Origin: an uncultured Spirochaetaceae bacterium | Lineage (GTDB): Bacteria; Spirochaetota; Spirochaetia; Sphaerochaetales; Sphaerochaetaceae | Assembly: GCA_944389025.1 (NCBI GenBank) | Contig: CALXKU010000003.1 | Span: 1-64,000, forward strand | DNA: 64,000 nucleotides | Direction: 5' to 3' | Notes under the pieces: model-generated | What the model was told of the DNA's origin: nothing | The model's input: only the letters and a program-made list of their open reading frames with translations | Databases searched by the model: none | Part shown: piece after piece, positions 54,180-62,382 of the stretch | Numbering within the stretch: the stretch's first letter is position 1 | Layout of the letters: the number at the start of each line of letters is the position of its first letter | Made by a program: the position numbers and the translations under genes

Positions 54180-54324
54180 GTTTCTACCTTTTCTGCTATT
54201 CTGAACAAAATCGGAGCGAGTGTCGAGAGATAAGTCTCCACTGTTCATATGGGCGTGTGAAAATGTTCATTTTGGAATGACTTTTAACATTTGCTGTGTT
54301 ATCTTTTCTTACAGAGGACATCAT

Positions 54325-55245
54325 ATGCGTGAAGAACAGCTTACATTGAGGGATGGGCACAGGTTATTTTATCGTGTATGGGATACGGAGGGAGCCAAGG
54401 CGACCTTGCATATCAATCATGGGATGGCGGAGCATAGCCTTCGCTACGATTCTCTTGCCCGCTTTCTTAATGAGCATGGATATGTGGTGTATGCTCAGGA
54501 CCATCGGGGACATGGTTATACATGCGATGAGGATGAAAGGGGGTGGTTCGCGGAAAAGGATGGATGGTCCACTGTTGCGGATGACGCTTTCGCCCTTGAT
54601 GAGAGGATAGCAGAGGATTATCCGGATCTGCCTCATTTCCTTTTCGGTCATTCGATGGGCTCGTTCATCAGCCGTGTGTGTATCGAGAGGCATAGCAGGG
54701 ACTATGATGGTGTCATCATTTGTGGAACCGGCGCTCATCAGGGATTAATTGGAAAGTTCGGACAGATAATCGCCAGATCACACGTCAGAAAGTGGAACTC
54801 CAGAATGAGGGATCCCGATCTTGATAATCTCGCGTTCTCTTCCTATTCAAGACATTTCAAGGGTGAGGGCAGGTTCGCATGGCTATCGAGGGACAGGAGT
54901 GAGGTTGAGAAGTACGAGAATGATCCGCTCTGCGGTTTCGTCTGCTCGTCCAAGTTCTATGATGATCTTATCGAGCTTTCTAATCAGGCGAATGACAGAA
55001 AGCGGATTGAAGAAATACGAAAGGATCTCCCCATTTTCATAATAAGCGGATCAGATGATCCTGTAGGTGGGTATTCGAAAGGAATCAGGAAGGTTTACTC
55101 CCTTTATAAGAATGCGGGACTTGAGAATGTGTCAATGAAGCTTTATGAGGGTGCGAGGCATGAGATTCTGAATGAGACCAACAGGGATGAGGTCTATTCA
55201 GATATACTTTCATTTTATGATGGTCTGATGAAGAGAAGGAAATGA
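54325..55245 (+). CDS. Alpha/beta hydrolase, monoacylglycerol-lipase-like
   Basis: The serine hydrolase fold is clear: INHGMAEHSLRYDSLARFL with the oxyanion-loop HG, AQDHRGHG, the nucleophile in LFGHSMGSFISRV, the acid in ISGSDDPVGG and the histidine in YEGARHEILNE. This is the lysophospholipase/monoacylglycerol-lipase type. I start at ATG 54325 (MREEQLTLRDG), with AGAGGA upstream, giving 306 residues; an upstream in-frame start at 54220 is not needed. Its stop overlaps the next start. Confidence 0.9.
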   Translation: MREEQLTLRDGHRLFYRVWDTEGAKATLHINHGMAEHSLRYDSLARFLNEHGYVVYAQDHRGHGYTCDEDERGWFAEKDGWSTVADDAFALDERIAEDYPDLPHFLFGHSMGSFISRVCIERHSRDYDGVIICGTGAHQGLIGKFGQIIARSHVRKWNSRMRDPDLDNLAFSSYSRHFKGEGRFAWLSRDRSEVEKYENDPLCGFVCSSKFYDDLIELSNQANDRKRIEEIRKDLPIFIISGSDDPVGGYSKGIRKVYSLYKNAGLENVSMKLYEGARHEILNETNRDEVYSDILSFYDGLMKRRK

Positions 55246-56516
55246 TAAAAGACAGTCTAGAGAAGATAGGGCAGAAATACCAAGGATTCATAGAGTGGTG
55301 GAAGGATTACGTCAAGGTTCTCATCCTCTCATACACGAGGATAGCCCGTGATAATGTGAGCATACTCGCTTCAGGCATGGTGTATTCAACCCTTATCTCA
55401 ATAGTACCATGCATCGCTTTCCTTTTCGCGTTCTTTTCCGCTTTCGGGGTGCTTCAGAATGTCATGGACATGCTTTCCGTCTTTTTACGGGAGACACTTG
55501 GGGAGCAGACCGGTGCGGAGATGGTTTCCATGATAGAGTACTATACCGGCAATGCTCTCAGCCTCGGGGTGTTTGGAATAATATCATTCCTGATTACGAG
55601 CATACTCCTGATAAACAGGGTATACACCGTGATGAACAGGATTTTCCGTACTCAGCCGAGGTCCGGTACACTTAAAAGGTTCACGACGTTCCTCACCCTT
55701 TTAATCGTGGCAGCGATTCTTATCGTTGTCCTTATCGCGATACAGGGAAGGGTTGAGCGTACAATGCTCAATTTCGTGAAAAGCGATGCTTTTGTCCTCG
55801 CCTCCTCGAACTTCTGGGAGAGTCTCATGATAATCGCGGTCCTCTGGGTTGGAATATTCTCCCTGATATTCTTTCTGCCGAATGCCAGGATAAGACTCTC
55901 AAGTGCGATGGTAGGCTCTCTTACCGGCCTCTTTGCCATCCTTATCGCAACTGAGGTGTTCAAGCATATCATAACGACATCGGTGAATTATTCGGTGATC
56001 TATGGCTCTCTCGCATCCATTCTGTTCGTGCTCATATATTTCTACCTTTTCTGGTACATAATCATGGTAGCCGCGGAGATAACGTACGTTCACCAGTTCC
56101 GCCCGGATAAGGGGCTTATAAAAGGAAGGCCGGAAAGTCCGCTATCGCAGATAAGTGAAGGTGTGAACCTTGTTCTCCTTGTTGCGGACAGGTATCGCTC
56201 CGGAGGTGGTGCTATGAGTGAGAAGGAGCTTGTCAGGAAGCTTGCAGTTCCTACGAGCAAGCTTTACGGATATATAAACTGCCTTGAGGATGGGCACATA
56301 ATAATGCCCGTCAACACCCAGCGCAGTGCTTTTGTCCCATCCCGCCCTCTGGACAGGATATATCTAAAGGAGGTGCTCCACGTCCTTTATGGCAGCGAAA
56401 GAAAGGCCAGGGAGGATATCCAGACGATGGGAGAGGCGGTTGCTGAGGAGCTCGAGGAGAGGGGAATTCGCGCCATGGAGGACATCTCGATAGAGAATCT
56501 GCTGGAGAGGTTATGA
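55242..56516 (+). CDS. YihY/BrkB-family inner-membrane protein
   Basis: The YihY/virulence factor BrkB pattern is present: ARDNVSILASGMVYSTLISIVPCIAFLFAFFS-type first segments, GVFGIISFLITSILLI, SLIFFLPNARIRL and the final membrane region with VIYGSLASILFVLIYFYLFWY. About six transmembrane helices occupy residues 25-290. A C-terminal extension of about 130 residues looks like a winged helix-type domain (LVRKLAVPTSKLYGYINCL). Family function is uncertain. It has 424 residues. ATG overlaps the upstream stop and the stop overlaps the next gene. Confidence 0.9.
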   Translation: MIKDSLEKIGQKYQGFIEWWKDYVKVLILSYTRIARDNVSILASGMVYSTLISIVPCIAFLFAFFSAFGVLQNVMDMLSVFLRETLGEQTGAEMVSMIEYYTGNALSLGVFGIISFLITSILLINRVYTVMNRIFRTQPRSGTLKRFTTFLTLLIVAAILIVVLIAIQGRVERTMLNFVKSDAFVLASSNFWESLMIIAVLWVGIFSLIFFLPNARIRLSSAMVGSLTGLFAILIATEVFKHIITTSVNYSVIYGSLASILFVLIYFYLFWYIIMVAAEITYVHQFRPDKGLIKGRPESPLSQISEGVNLVLLVADRYRSGGGAMSEKELVRKLAVPTSKLYGYINCLEDGHIIMPVNTQRSAFVPSRPLDRIYLKEVLHVLYGSERKAREDIQTMGEAVAEELEERGIRAMEDISIENLLERL

Positions 56517-56989
56517 TCTTAGATAAGAAAGAGGCATCAGTTCTTACACGTATGGACTGGGCGACATTACCGGATACGAAAAGTGCAATAAGCAAAAGAG
56601 AGGTGGATGAGGAGACAGGACTTGAGCTTGTTTTCATGAGAAATCCACAGTCTGCCGGCTCTGACTCGATGGTTATGATTACCCATTCGGTGGCCGCACT
56701 CAGGGATGGTGATATGATATTCGCCGCCTCACTTGAGGCTCTGGATCTCAGATCCCTTTCCTCTGCCCTTGGAGAAAGCGTGAAAAATCTGCAGATGGAG
56801 TACGGAGTCAGGGGATTTCTCACCCCTGAGAGGATCGTACTTTATGGCAATGGTGAGAAGGAGGACCTTGGTGTCTACCTTGGGGAGAGGAGAGATGATG
56901 AGATTTTCGATTTCCTTCGCTCCCTGTTCGAAGATTCATTCATCTCGGGCTCTGAAGACGATCCCTATTCAGACTGGATCGTTGAGTGA
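56513..56989 (+). CDS. Hypothetical protein, 158 aa
   Basis: I do not recognise this protein. It is soluble and acidic, with an alternating strand/helix character (MVMITHSVAALRDGDMIFAAS, GFLTPERIVLYGNGE) and an acidic C-terminal segment. ATG overlaps the YihY stop, so it is translationally coupled to that membrane protein and to the hydrolase before it. Its 3' end overlaps thpR by 21 bases. Confidence 0.75.
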   Translation: MILDKKEASVLTRMDWATLPDTKSAISKREVDEETGLELVFMRNPQSAGSDSMVMITHSVAALRDGDMIFAASLEALDLRSLSSALGESVKNLQMEYGVRGFLTPERIVLYGNGEKEDLGVYLGERRDDEIFDFLRSLFEDSFISGSEDDPYSDWIVE

Positions 56990-57508
56990 ACGTTTGAAGA
57001 CAGGAGTATAGACCATCTTCCCGTTGACCCGTTCCGATTTCATCAGGCAGATTGAATCAACATGCTCTTTAAATGGGGAGAAAGAGGATTCGGTATCCCT
57101 TAGAAATGAGTTCCGCGCAATTGTGATATGTGGTTTGTATCTTCCTTTCTCAAGTCTGAAACCCCTTCTTTCAAGAGCCTCTACCAGATTCCATTGAAGA
57201 CTTTCAAGAGCAGAAGATTTTTCCAGACGGAGAAAATAAGTATTCCCATTTCTGCCTGAGCGTGAGAAATGACCGAGCTCTCCGGTGAGAAAGATGGAAA
57301 ACGGTGGGGCAGCGATCTCTTTCATCGCATCTTCTATCATATTAACTTCACTTTCATCCCTCTCCCCAAGGAAGGAGAGTGTGATGTGGAAGTTCTCATT
57401 TGGTACGATGGAACCCTTTTTCTCCCAGAGAGGTCTTAGTTCCCTCATTGAGTGGGCGATGTGGTTCTTGCATTCATTTGAAAGATCGATTGCTATAAAT
57501 AGTCTCAT
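56969..57508 (-). CDS. thpR: RNA 2',3'-cyclic phosphodiesterase (2'-5' RNA ligase family)
   Basis: The two HxT motifs that define this 2H phosphoesterase family are present: FHITLSFLGE near residue 41 and YKPHITIARN near residue 127. The enzyme opens 2',3'-cyclic phosphates on RNA and also ligates tRNA halves in vitro. It has 179 residues. No Shine-Dalgarno sequence is seen; the extended -10 TGC-TATAAT ends six bases before the ATG. Its substrate chemistry parallels YmdB, encoded elsewhere in the window. Confidence 0.92.
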   Translation of the reverse strand: MRLFIAIDLSNECKNHIAHSMRELRPLWEKKGSIVPNENFHITLSFLGERDESEVNMIEDAMKEIAAPPFSIFLTGELGHFSRSGRNGNTYFLRLEKSSALESLQWNLVEALERRGFRLEKGRYKPHITIARNSFLRDTESSFSPFKEHVDSICLMKSERVNGKMVYTPVFKRSLNDPV

Positions 57509-57514
57509 GTGTCA

Positions 57515-57523
57515 ATTATAGCA
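57515..57523 (-). promoter_or_regulatory. Extended -10 promoter placing thpR transcription start at its ATG
   Basis: On the minus strand TGC-TATAAT (57523-57515) is a consensus extended -10. Six bases, TGACAC, separate it from the ATG at 57508, so transcription should begin at or next to the start codon. No -35 matches well, which is normal for extended -10 promoters. Confidence 0.65.
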
Positions 57524-57536
57524 GATTCCTGGCCTC

Positions 57537-58265
57537 TCAGTTTGAAAGTGCGATATGGAATTGCGTATCTCTTCCATTCCAGATTGTTTCTGAATACTCT
57601 ACCGGACTACCATCGGTGTCAAAATACACTGATGATATCTTAAGTGCCGGAGAATAAAGCGAGGTGTTGAGAATGTGAGCGGTCTCCGCATCCATCGACA
57701 GTGATTCTATGTAATTGTCTATATATGAGAATGAGATATGATACCTTTTCTGCAATGTCTCCGTGACACTGTTGTTCTCAAGCGGTATTTCAGTAATACC
57801 TGGAACCTTGTTTAATGGAAACCATGCGTAGTTTATGCCGATTATTCTTCCCGCCTTCACAAAATCTCTTGTAAGGAATGCAACATTGGTATCCCTTGGA
57901 AGCCTTAGAAATTCAATTACTGCAGGATTGGTGGCAGGAGAGACTACTATTTTAATATTTTTAGATTCTATGTCCGACTTCCTCTTAACCCCTACCTGCG
58001 GGATGAAGAGATCCTGTATCGTTAGCCCGGGCTTGGTTTTTACGAATGTGCCTTTGCCTCTGTTCTTCTCTATGAAACCCTCATACTCCAGTTTTGTAAG
58101 AGCCTGGCGTAGAGTGACCCTGCTAGAACCGTATTCCTCGCATAACTGGAACTCGGATGGCAGTTGCATGCCTATCTCCCATTCCCCTGAGGAAATTCTT
58201 GAAAGTATGTCGGAAGAGATCTGCTGGTATAGCGGAATCGCCGATTTCCTGTCGAGTTTTTTCAT
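57537..58265 (-). CDS. GntR-family regulator with UTRA effector domain
   Basis: The N-terminal GntR winged helix is clear (IPLYQQISSDILSRISSGEW, LPSEFQLCEEYGSSRVTLRQAL, GKGTFV), followed by a UTRA sugar-sensing domain of about 150 residues (the HubC/NagR subfamily). It has 242 residues. Its start overlaps the HAD gene stop (ATGA), with GAGGTG as ribosome-binding site. It probably represses the divergent sugar ABC locus and its own operon, since palindromes TGTATTAA...TTAATACA lie over both promoters. The ligand is likely a phosphorylated sugar, as in other UTRA regulators. Confidence 0.92.
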   Translation of the reverse strand: MKKLDRKSAIPLYQQISSDILSRISSGEWEIGMQLPSEFQLCEEYGSSRVTLRQALTKLEYEGFIEKNRGKGTFVKTKPGLTIQDLFIPQVGVKRKSDIESKNIKIVVSPATNPAVIEFLRLPRDTNVAFLTRDFVKAGRIIGINYAWFPLNKVPGITEIPLENNSVTETLQKRYHISFSYIDNYIESLSMDAETAHILNTSLYSPALKISSVYFDTDGSPVEYSETIWNGRDTQFHIALSN

Positions 58266-59089
58266 GTCGTCTGCACCTCAAAAAAATCGGAAAAATGCTC
58301 CAGGGCTTCGATGACCCCATCTCCATAAGGAAGGCTGCATACGTAGCATGCCGCTTCTTTTGCCTCTCTTACCGAATTGCCAACGGCTGCCGAATAGCCG
58401 CATCGGGAAAGCATTTCGATATCATTCGTATGATCCCCTATGGCAAGGATTTCAGACAGTTTTATTCCAAGCGCATCTGCCAGCGTCTCTATCCCTGTCA
58501 TCTTCGAGCACCCCGGTGGACCAATCTCGGTAGCATGTATTCCGTACTGGAAGACGCTGCATCCTCCGATTTCCCTCATTCTATCAAGAAAAGTCTGCAG
58601 TTTGCCATCATTAACAGGGTCGGTAGCTGAAATTTTGTTCACTTCAAGATTCCAAACCTCGTCACCCGTTCCAAGAGGTCTGTCATATCCTCTGAAATGA
58701 TCGCTCTTCCTTCTTGTCCTCTCGGTTTCAATCAGAGGCCGGTATGAGTCGTCGTAGTCCAGGTCTATCTCTAACCCTTTTTCAAGGTATTCAAGAAAGA
58801 GGACTCTGTATGGGCGTACGGGGAATGTGCGCTCAAGTATTTTCTTTCCGCGTGAAATCACCACAGCTCCGTTATCTGCTATGTAATATCTCTCCTCCGG
58901 GCGCAGGAATGATGCAGTATGGCGGTCTATGCGGTGCATCATCCTTCCTGATGCTATTGCAAAAATGATACCGGATGAGGCATAGCGTCTTACCGTATCC
59001 GCCGTTTTCTCAGTCAGAATGCTATCCTGATTGAGCAGTGTGCCATCCATGTCACAGCATATCATTTTGATTCGATTTTGTATTAACAT
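58262..59089 (-). CDS. Cof-type HAD sugar-phosphate phosphatase
   Basis: A type IIB HAD hydrolase with motif I CCDMDGTLLN, SGRMMHRI, the cap domain and motif IV AIGDHTNDIEMLSRCGYSAAVGN. Such Cof-like enzymes dephosphorylate sugar phosphates. It has 275 residues from ATG 59089; the in-frame ATG at 59065 (MICCDMDG) is an alternative. Neither has a Shine-Dalgarno sequence, and the first start codon touches operator O1 (59089-59106). It is co-transcribed with the GntR gene. Confidence 0.87.
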   Translation of the reverse strand: MLIQNRIKMICCDMDGTLLNQDSILTEKTADTVRRYASSGIIFAIASGRMMHRIDRHTASFLRPEERYYIADNGAVVISRGKKILERTFPVRPYRVLFLEYLEKGLEIDLDYDDSYRPLIETERTRRKSDHFRGYDRPLGTGDEVWNLEVNKISATDPVNDGKLQTFLDRMREIGGCSVFQYGIHATEIGPPGCSKMTGIETLADALGIKLSEILAIGDHTNDIEMLSRCGYSAAVGNSVREAKEAACYVCSLPYGDGVIEALEHFSDFFEVQTT

Positions 59090-59106
59090 GTATTAATATC
59101 AACACA
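59079..59106. promoter_or_regulatory. GntR operator O1 over the HAD-GntR promoter
   Basis: TGTATTAATATCAACACA (59089-59106) is an imperfect palindrome, with an extra half-site TGTATTAA at 59079-59086. It overlaps the start of the HAD gene and a possible -10 (GATATT on the minus strand), so binding would repress the regulator's own operon. Confidence 0.6.
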
Positions 59107-59170
59107 ATAAAATGCATAAGTCAATATTTTAATTATTAGAGAGAAAGAAATTAATAATAAGAAAATTTGT

Positions 59171-59206
59171 TTGACGAAAACATGAACATGTATTAAAGTT
59201 AATACA
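59171..59206 (+). promoter_or_regulatory. Promoter and GntR operator O2 of the sugar ABC operon
   Basis: TTGACG (59171-59176), 17 bases and TAAAGT (59194-59199) form a candidate promoter. The -10 lies inside a perfect inverted repeat TGTATTAA-AG-TTAATACA (59189-59206), exactly 100 bases from O1. Occupancy of O2 should block RNA polymerase. Confidence 0.7.
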
Positions 59207-59235
59207 AGATTACATTGTCAGGAGGTAACAGCAAG

Positions 59236-60108
59236 ATGGAGAGAAGAAAGCTGTGTAATTACCTTGAAGCGTATTTATACCTGTTGCCGGCATTCGTACT
59301 TCTGATAATCTTCATTTACTATCCATTCCTGGTGTCAGTGTTCAAATCTTTCTTCCTGACAAACAGTTTTGCCGAGATCAGGGAGTTTGTCGGCTTTGAT
59401 AACTATATGGATCTCTTTGCTAATAATTCGTTCAGAAAATCGATTCTCAACACTTTCAAATTCACACTTTTCTCCGTGCCGATATCGATACTCATATCAT
59501 TCTTCATGGCGATGCTGGCAGCGAAGACGAGGAGGATGTCTCCCCTTTATGAGGTCTTCTATTCGATTCCGATGGCGATGTCATCTTCCGTAAGTGCCAT
59601 GATATTCAAAATCATCTTCAACCAGAATGTTGGAATCGTTAACAAGGTCCTGAACCTCCACATAAACTGGCTTGATGATATAAGTACCGCCATGTGGGTC
59701 CTCATAATCATAAGCATCTGGATGCACCTGGGGTACAATTACCTGTTCATACTCTCCGCTGTAAGGGGATTGCCACAGTCGGTTTTAGAATCTGCAGAGC
59801 TTGATGGCGCGAACGCTTTCACTAGAGCCTATAAGATTATTCTTCCCCTTGTGTCTCCCACAGTGTTCTTCCTGCTGTGCAATTCCCTTGCAAGCGCTCT
59901 TACAATGTCCAACCTCTCCCTTATCCTGACACCTCAGGGAGGGCCAGGGAAGACGACCGAGACCATGATCTCCTTCATGTACAAGGCATCCGCGCAGAGC
60001 TCGAATTACAATCTGGCATTCCCAGCTGCCGTAATCAGCTTCATCATCGCGGTCATGGCGATAATTGCGACGTTCGCATATGAGAGAAAGGGGGTGTATT
60101 ACAATTGA
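59236..60108 (+). CDS. Sugar ABC transporter permease, MalF type
   Basis: An inner-membrane subunit of a carbohydrate uptake system (CUT1), six transmembrane helices, with the EAA-loop ESAELDGANAFTRAYKIILP near residues 185-205 that contacts the ATPase. I start at ATG 59236 (MERRKLCNYL), ten bases after GGAGG; the upstream in-frame TTG is part of the leader. Length is 290 residues. First gene of the GntR-controlled operon; the stop overlaps the next start. Confidence 0.95.
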   Translation: MERRKLCNYLEAYLYLLPAFVLLIIFIYYPFLVSVFKSFFLTNSFAEIREFVGFDNYMDLFANNSFRKSILNTFKFTLFSVPISILISFFMAMLAAKTRRMSPLYEVFYSIPMAMSSSVSAMIFKIIFNQNVGIVNKVLNLHINWLDDISTAMWVLIIISIWMHLGYNYLFILSAVRGLPQSVLESAELDGANAFTRAYKIILPLVSPTVFFLLCNSLASALTMSNLSLILTPQGGPGKTTETMISFMYKASAQSSNYNLAFPAAVISFIIAVMAIIATFAYERKGVYYN

Positions 60109-60941
60109 AGACCCGCATTACGAGACGAAACGCATTCAGCGCTCTTTTCCAGATTTTCTGCATCCTTGTGGGGCTCGCGATAATGTTCCCCCTGATCTAT
60201 GCTTTTTTCATCTCCTTCATGGGAGCTGAGCAGATATTCTCAATCACATCAGGACTTATCCCTGAGCGGTGGACGACTGAAAACTACGTGGCTGCCTTTG
60301 CGACCGCTCCGTTCCTCCGTTTCATGTTCAACTCGTTTTTCGTATCGTTCATATCAAGTCTTATCAGGATTCTTACCGCTTCTCTTGCCGCTTTTGCTTT
60401 CGCTTTCCTAGACTTCCCTGGAAAGAAGGTTCTATTTTACCTGGTGATTGCGACCTTTCTGATTCCCGGGGATGTGACTCTTGCCGCGAACTACCGTACG
60501 ATAGCGGGCTTGCATCTGATAAACAAGTATTCGGGAATAATGGCGATATATCTTGTGAACGGAATGAACATCTTCATGATAAGACAGAGCTTCAAGACAT
60601 TCTCCACCGAGATAAGGGATGCGAGCTATGTGGATGGATGCTCGAACTTCAGGTTCTTCTGGAACATACTTCTCCCTTCCAACTATCAAATTCTCATAAC
60701 CGTTTTCATAACATCATTCATGGGTGTCTGGAACTCATATCTCTGGCCGCTCATGGTTACGAACAAGACAAGCATGAGAACGGTGCAGGTTGGAATAACC
60801 ATGCTCAACTTCGCAGATGGAAACCCGTATGGCCCGATAATGGCGGCATCCATGGTTGTCATTATCCCGTCATTCCTCATCTTCCTGTTCTTCAGAAAGC
60901 AGATTGTGGCTGGAATGATGGCGGGCGGTGTAAAAGGCTGA
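60105..60941 (+). CDS. Sugar ABC transporter permease, MalG type
   Basis: The partner permease of the CUT1 family, 278 residues, six transmembrane helices, with the EAA-loop EIRDASYVDGCSNFRFFWNI and a C-terminal FRKQIVAGMMAGGVKG, typical of MalG. It starts with TTG at 60105, overlapping the stop of the previous gene, after a GGGGG ribosome-binding site. No ATPase gene is present in the window, so a shared MsmK/UgpC-type ATPase elsewhere is expected. Confidence 0.94.
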   Translation: MKTRITRRNAFSALFQIFCILVGLAIMFPLIYAFFISFMGAEQIFSITSGLIPERWTTENYVAAFATAPFLRFMFNSFFVSFISSLIRILTASLAAFAFAFLDFPGKKVLFYLVIATFLIPGDVTLAANYRTIAGLHLINKYSGIMAIYLVNGMNIFMIRQSFKTFSTEIRDASYVDGCSNFRFFWNILLPSNYQILITVFITSFMGVWNSYLWPLMVTNKTSMRTVQVGITMLNFADGNPYGPIMAASMVVIIPSFLIFLFFRKQIVAGMMAGGVKG

Positions 60942-60978
60942 TTCTGAATCATCAGGAAATACCTGAAAGGAGGATATG

Positions 60979-62334
60979 ATGAAAAAAATATTTTGTATTC
61001 TTTTGGTGGCAATGACAGCTGTTCTGGCGCTTTTCGCCTCAGGCTCAAAGGAGGGCGAGGATAGCGGAGTCGTTACAATCGATGTCTGGCATTCGATGGA
61101 AGGCTCAAACGGACAGGTCATGAGCTCGCTTATCCAGAAGTTCAATGAGACTAAGGGTAAGGAACTTGGTATAGTTGCCAATGACGTTTTCCAGGGAAGC
61201 GATACGGCTGTTAAGCTGAAGACCTGCATCCAGACCAATGATATCGAGAACATGCCGGATGTGTGCCAGATCTATAACGCATCCCTTCCTGTAATCGATG
61301 CCACCAACTGCGCTGTGGATATCGACTCCATGTGGGGTAAGGGAAGTGCGAGTGTTGAAAAGACAGATCTCATCGATAGCGGAATCTACTGCTATACATA
61401 TGAGGGAAGGCTCCTCTCAATGCCGTTCAACACATCCACGATTCTCCTTTATTGCAATCTCGATGCTTTTGCAGAGGCAGGGCTGAGCGAGGCGGATCTT
61501 CCCCGCACATGGGATGATGTTTATGAGATCGGACAGAAGCTCATCAAGCTTGATGAGGATGGGAATGTCCTCAGATATGGTGTGAACTGGCAGCTTGCAC
61601 GCTATGAGCTCTTCGATGTCATGGGTGTGATCGGCGAGAACGGTACGGCATTCGCAGATAACAACAACGGCAGGGATGGCCTTGTAAGCAAGGTTATCTG
61701 CCGCGACGAGATGCTCCAGGTGTTCAAGATGTGGGAGAAGTTCTCCAAGGTTCCAGGACTCCTCAATGATTCAGGCTCTGATCAGAGTGGTAATTTCGCG
61801 AGCGGACTCAATGCGATGGCACTTCGCAGTTCGGCTGGCATTGGTGCGATCACTCAGATGACGGATGCCAACGGTATGCATTGGGCGGCTGCCAAGCTCC
61901 CAGTGTTCAACGTGGAGACAGATAAGGGTGGAGCAGCTCTTGGAGGAGCATCCCTTGCGATGTTCGACAGAGGCGATGAGGCAAAGAAGAATGCGGCATG
62001 GGAGTTCATCATGTGGATGGTATCTCCTGAGGTGCAGGCCGAGTGGGCTATGGCGACAGGTTATCTCCCTGTGAACAAGAAATCTCTTGAACTTGATTCT
62101 TATAAGGAGTTCGTCGCTGCAAGTCCTGCAGTAAGCGTAGCTCTTGAGCAGCTCATGGAAGCCCTCCCTTCAACCCAGGAGACTGTCATGAACATGCAGG
62201 ATGAGATCAGCGGTTACATCAAGACTGCTGCGACCGATGTAAAGAACGGTACGATCTCTGCAGAAGAGGCTGTGGATAGGATTATCGCTGAATCCGAGCA
62301 GGCGTTCAGTACCTACAACAGGGCAAACCAGTAG
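60979..62334 (+). CDS. Extracellular sugar-binding protein of the ABC system
   Basis: The family-1 solute-binding fold is clear (DVWHSMEGSNGQVMSSLIQKF, PFNTSTILLYCNLDAFAEAG, PRTWDDVYEIGQKL, AWEFIMWMVSPEVQAEWA). The N-terminal signal peptide MKKIFCILLVAMTAVLALFA then SGSKEG has no lipobox cysteine, so it is probably a free periplasmic protein. I start at ATG 60979, five bases after AAAGGAGG, rather than 60976. Length is 451 residues. It is followed by a stable hairpin that may protect its mRNA. Confidence 0.95.
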   Translation: MKKIFCILLVAMTAVLALFASGSKEGEDSGVVTIDVWHSMEGSNGQVMSSLIQKFNETKGKELGIVANDVFQGSDTAVKLKTCIQTNDIENMPDVCQIYNASLPVIDATNCAVDIDSMWGKGSASVEKTDLIDSGIYCYTYEGRLLSMPFNTSTILLYCNLDAFAEAGLSEADLPRTWDDVYEIGQKLIKLDEDGNVLRYGVNWQLARYELFDVMGVIGENGTAFADNNNGRDGLVSKVICRDEMLQVFKMWEKFSKVPGLLNDSGSDQSGNFASGLNAMALRSSAGIGAITQMTDANGMHWAAAKLPVFNVETDKGGAALGGASLAMFDRGDEAKKNAAWEFIMWMVSPEVQAEWAMATGYLPVNKKSLELDSYKEFVAASPAVSVALEQLMEALPSTQETVMNMQDEISGYIKTAATDVKNGTISAEEAVDRIIAESEQAFSTYNRANQ

Positions 62335-62341
62335 CTAAAGC

Positions 62342-62367
62342 GGGGGTGCGGCATCAGCCGTATCCCC
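62342..62367 (+). promoter_or_regulatory. REP-like hairpin after the binding-protein gene
   Basis: GGGGGTGCGGC (62342-62352), loop ATCA, GCCGTATCCCC (62357-62367) pairs over ten of 11 positions with two wobbles. The following TTATAAGG has no T-run, so it is unlikely to terminate fully; it probably raises binding-protein mRNA relative to the genes after it, as the REP element of malE does. Confidence 0.6.
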
Positions 62368-62382
62368 TTATAAGGAGTTAAA

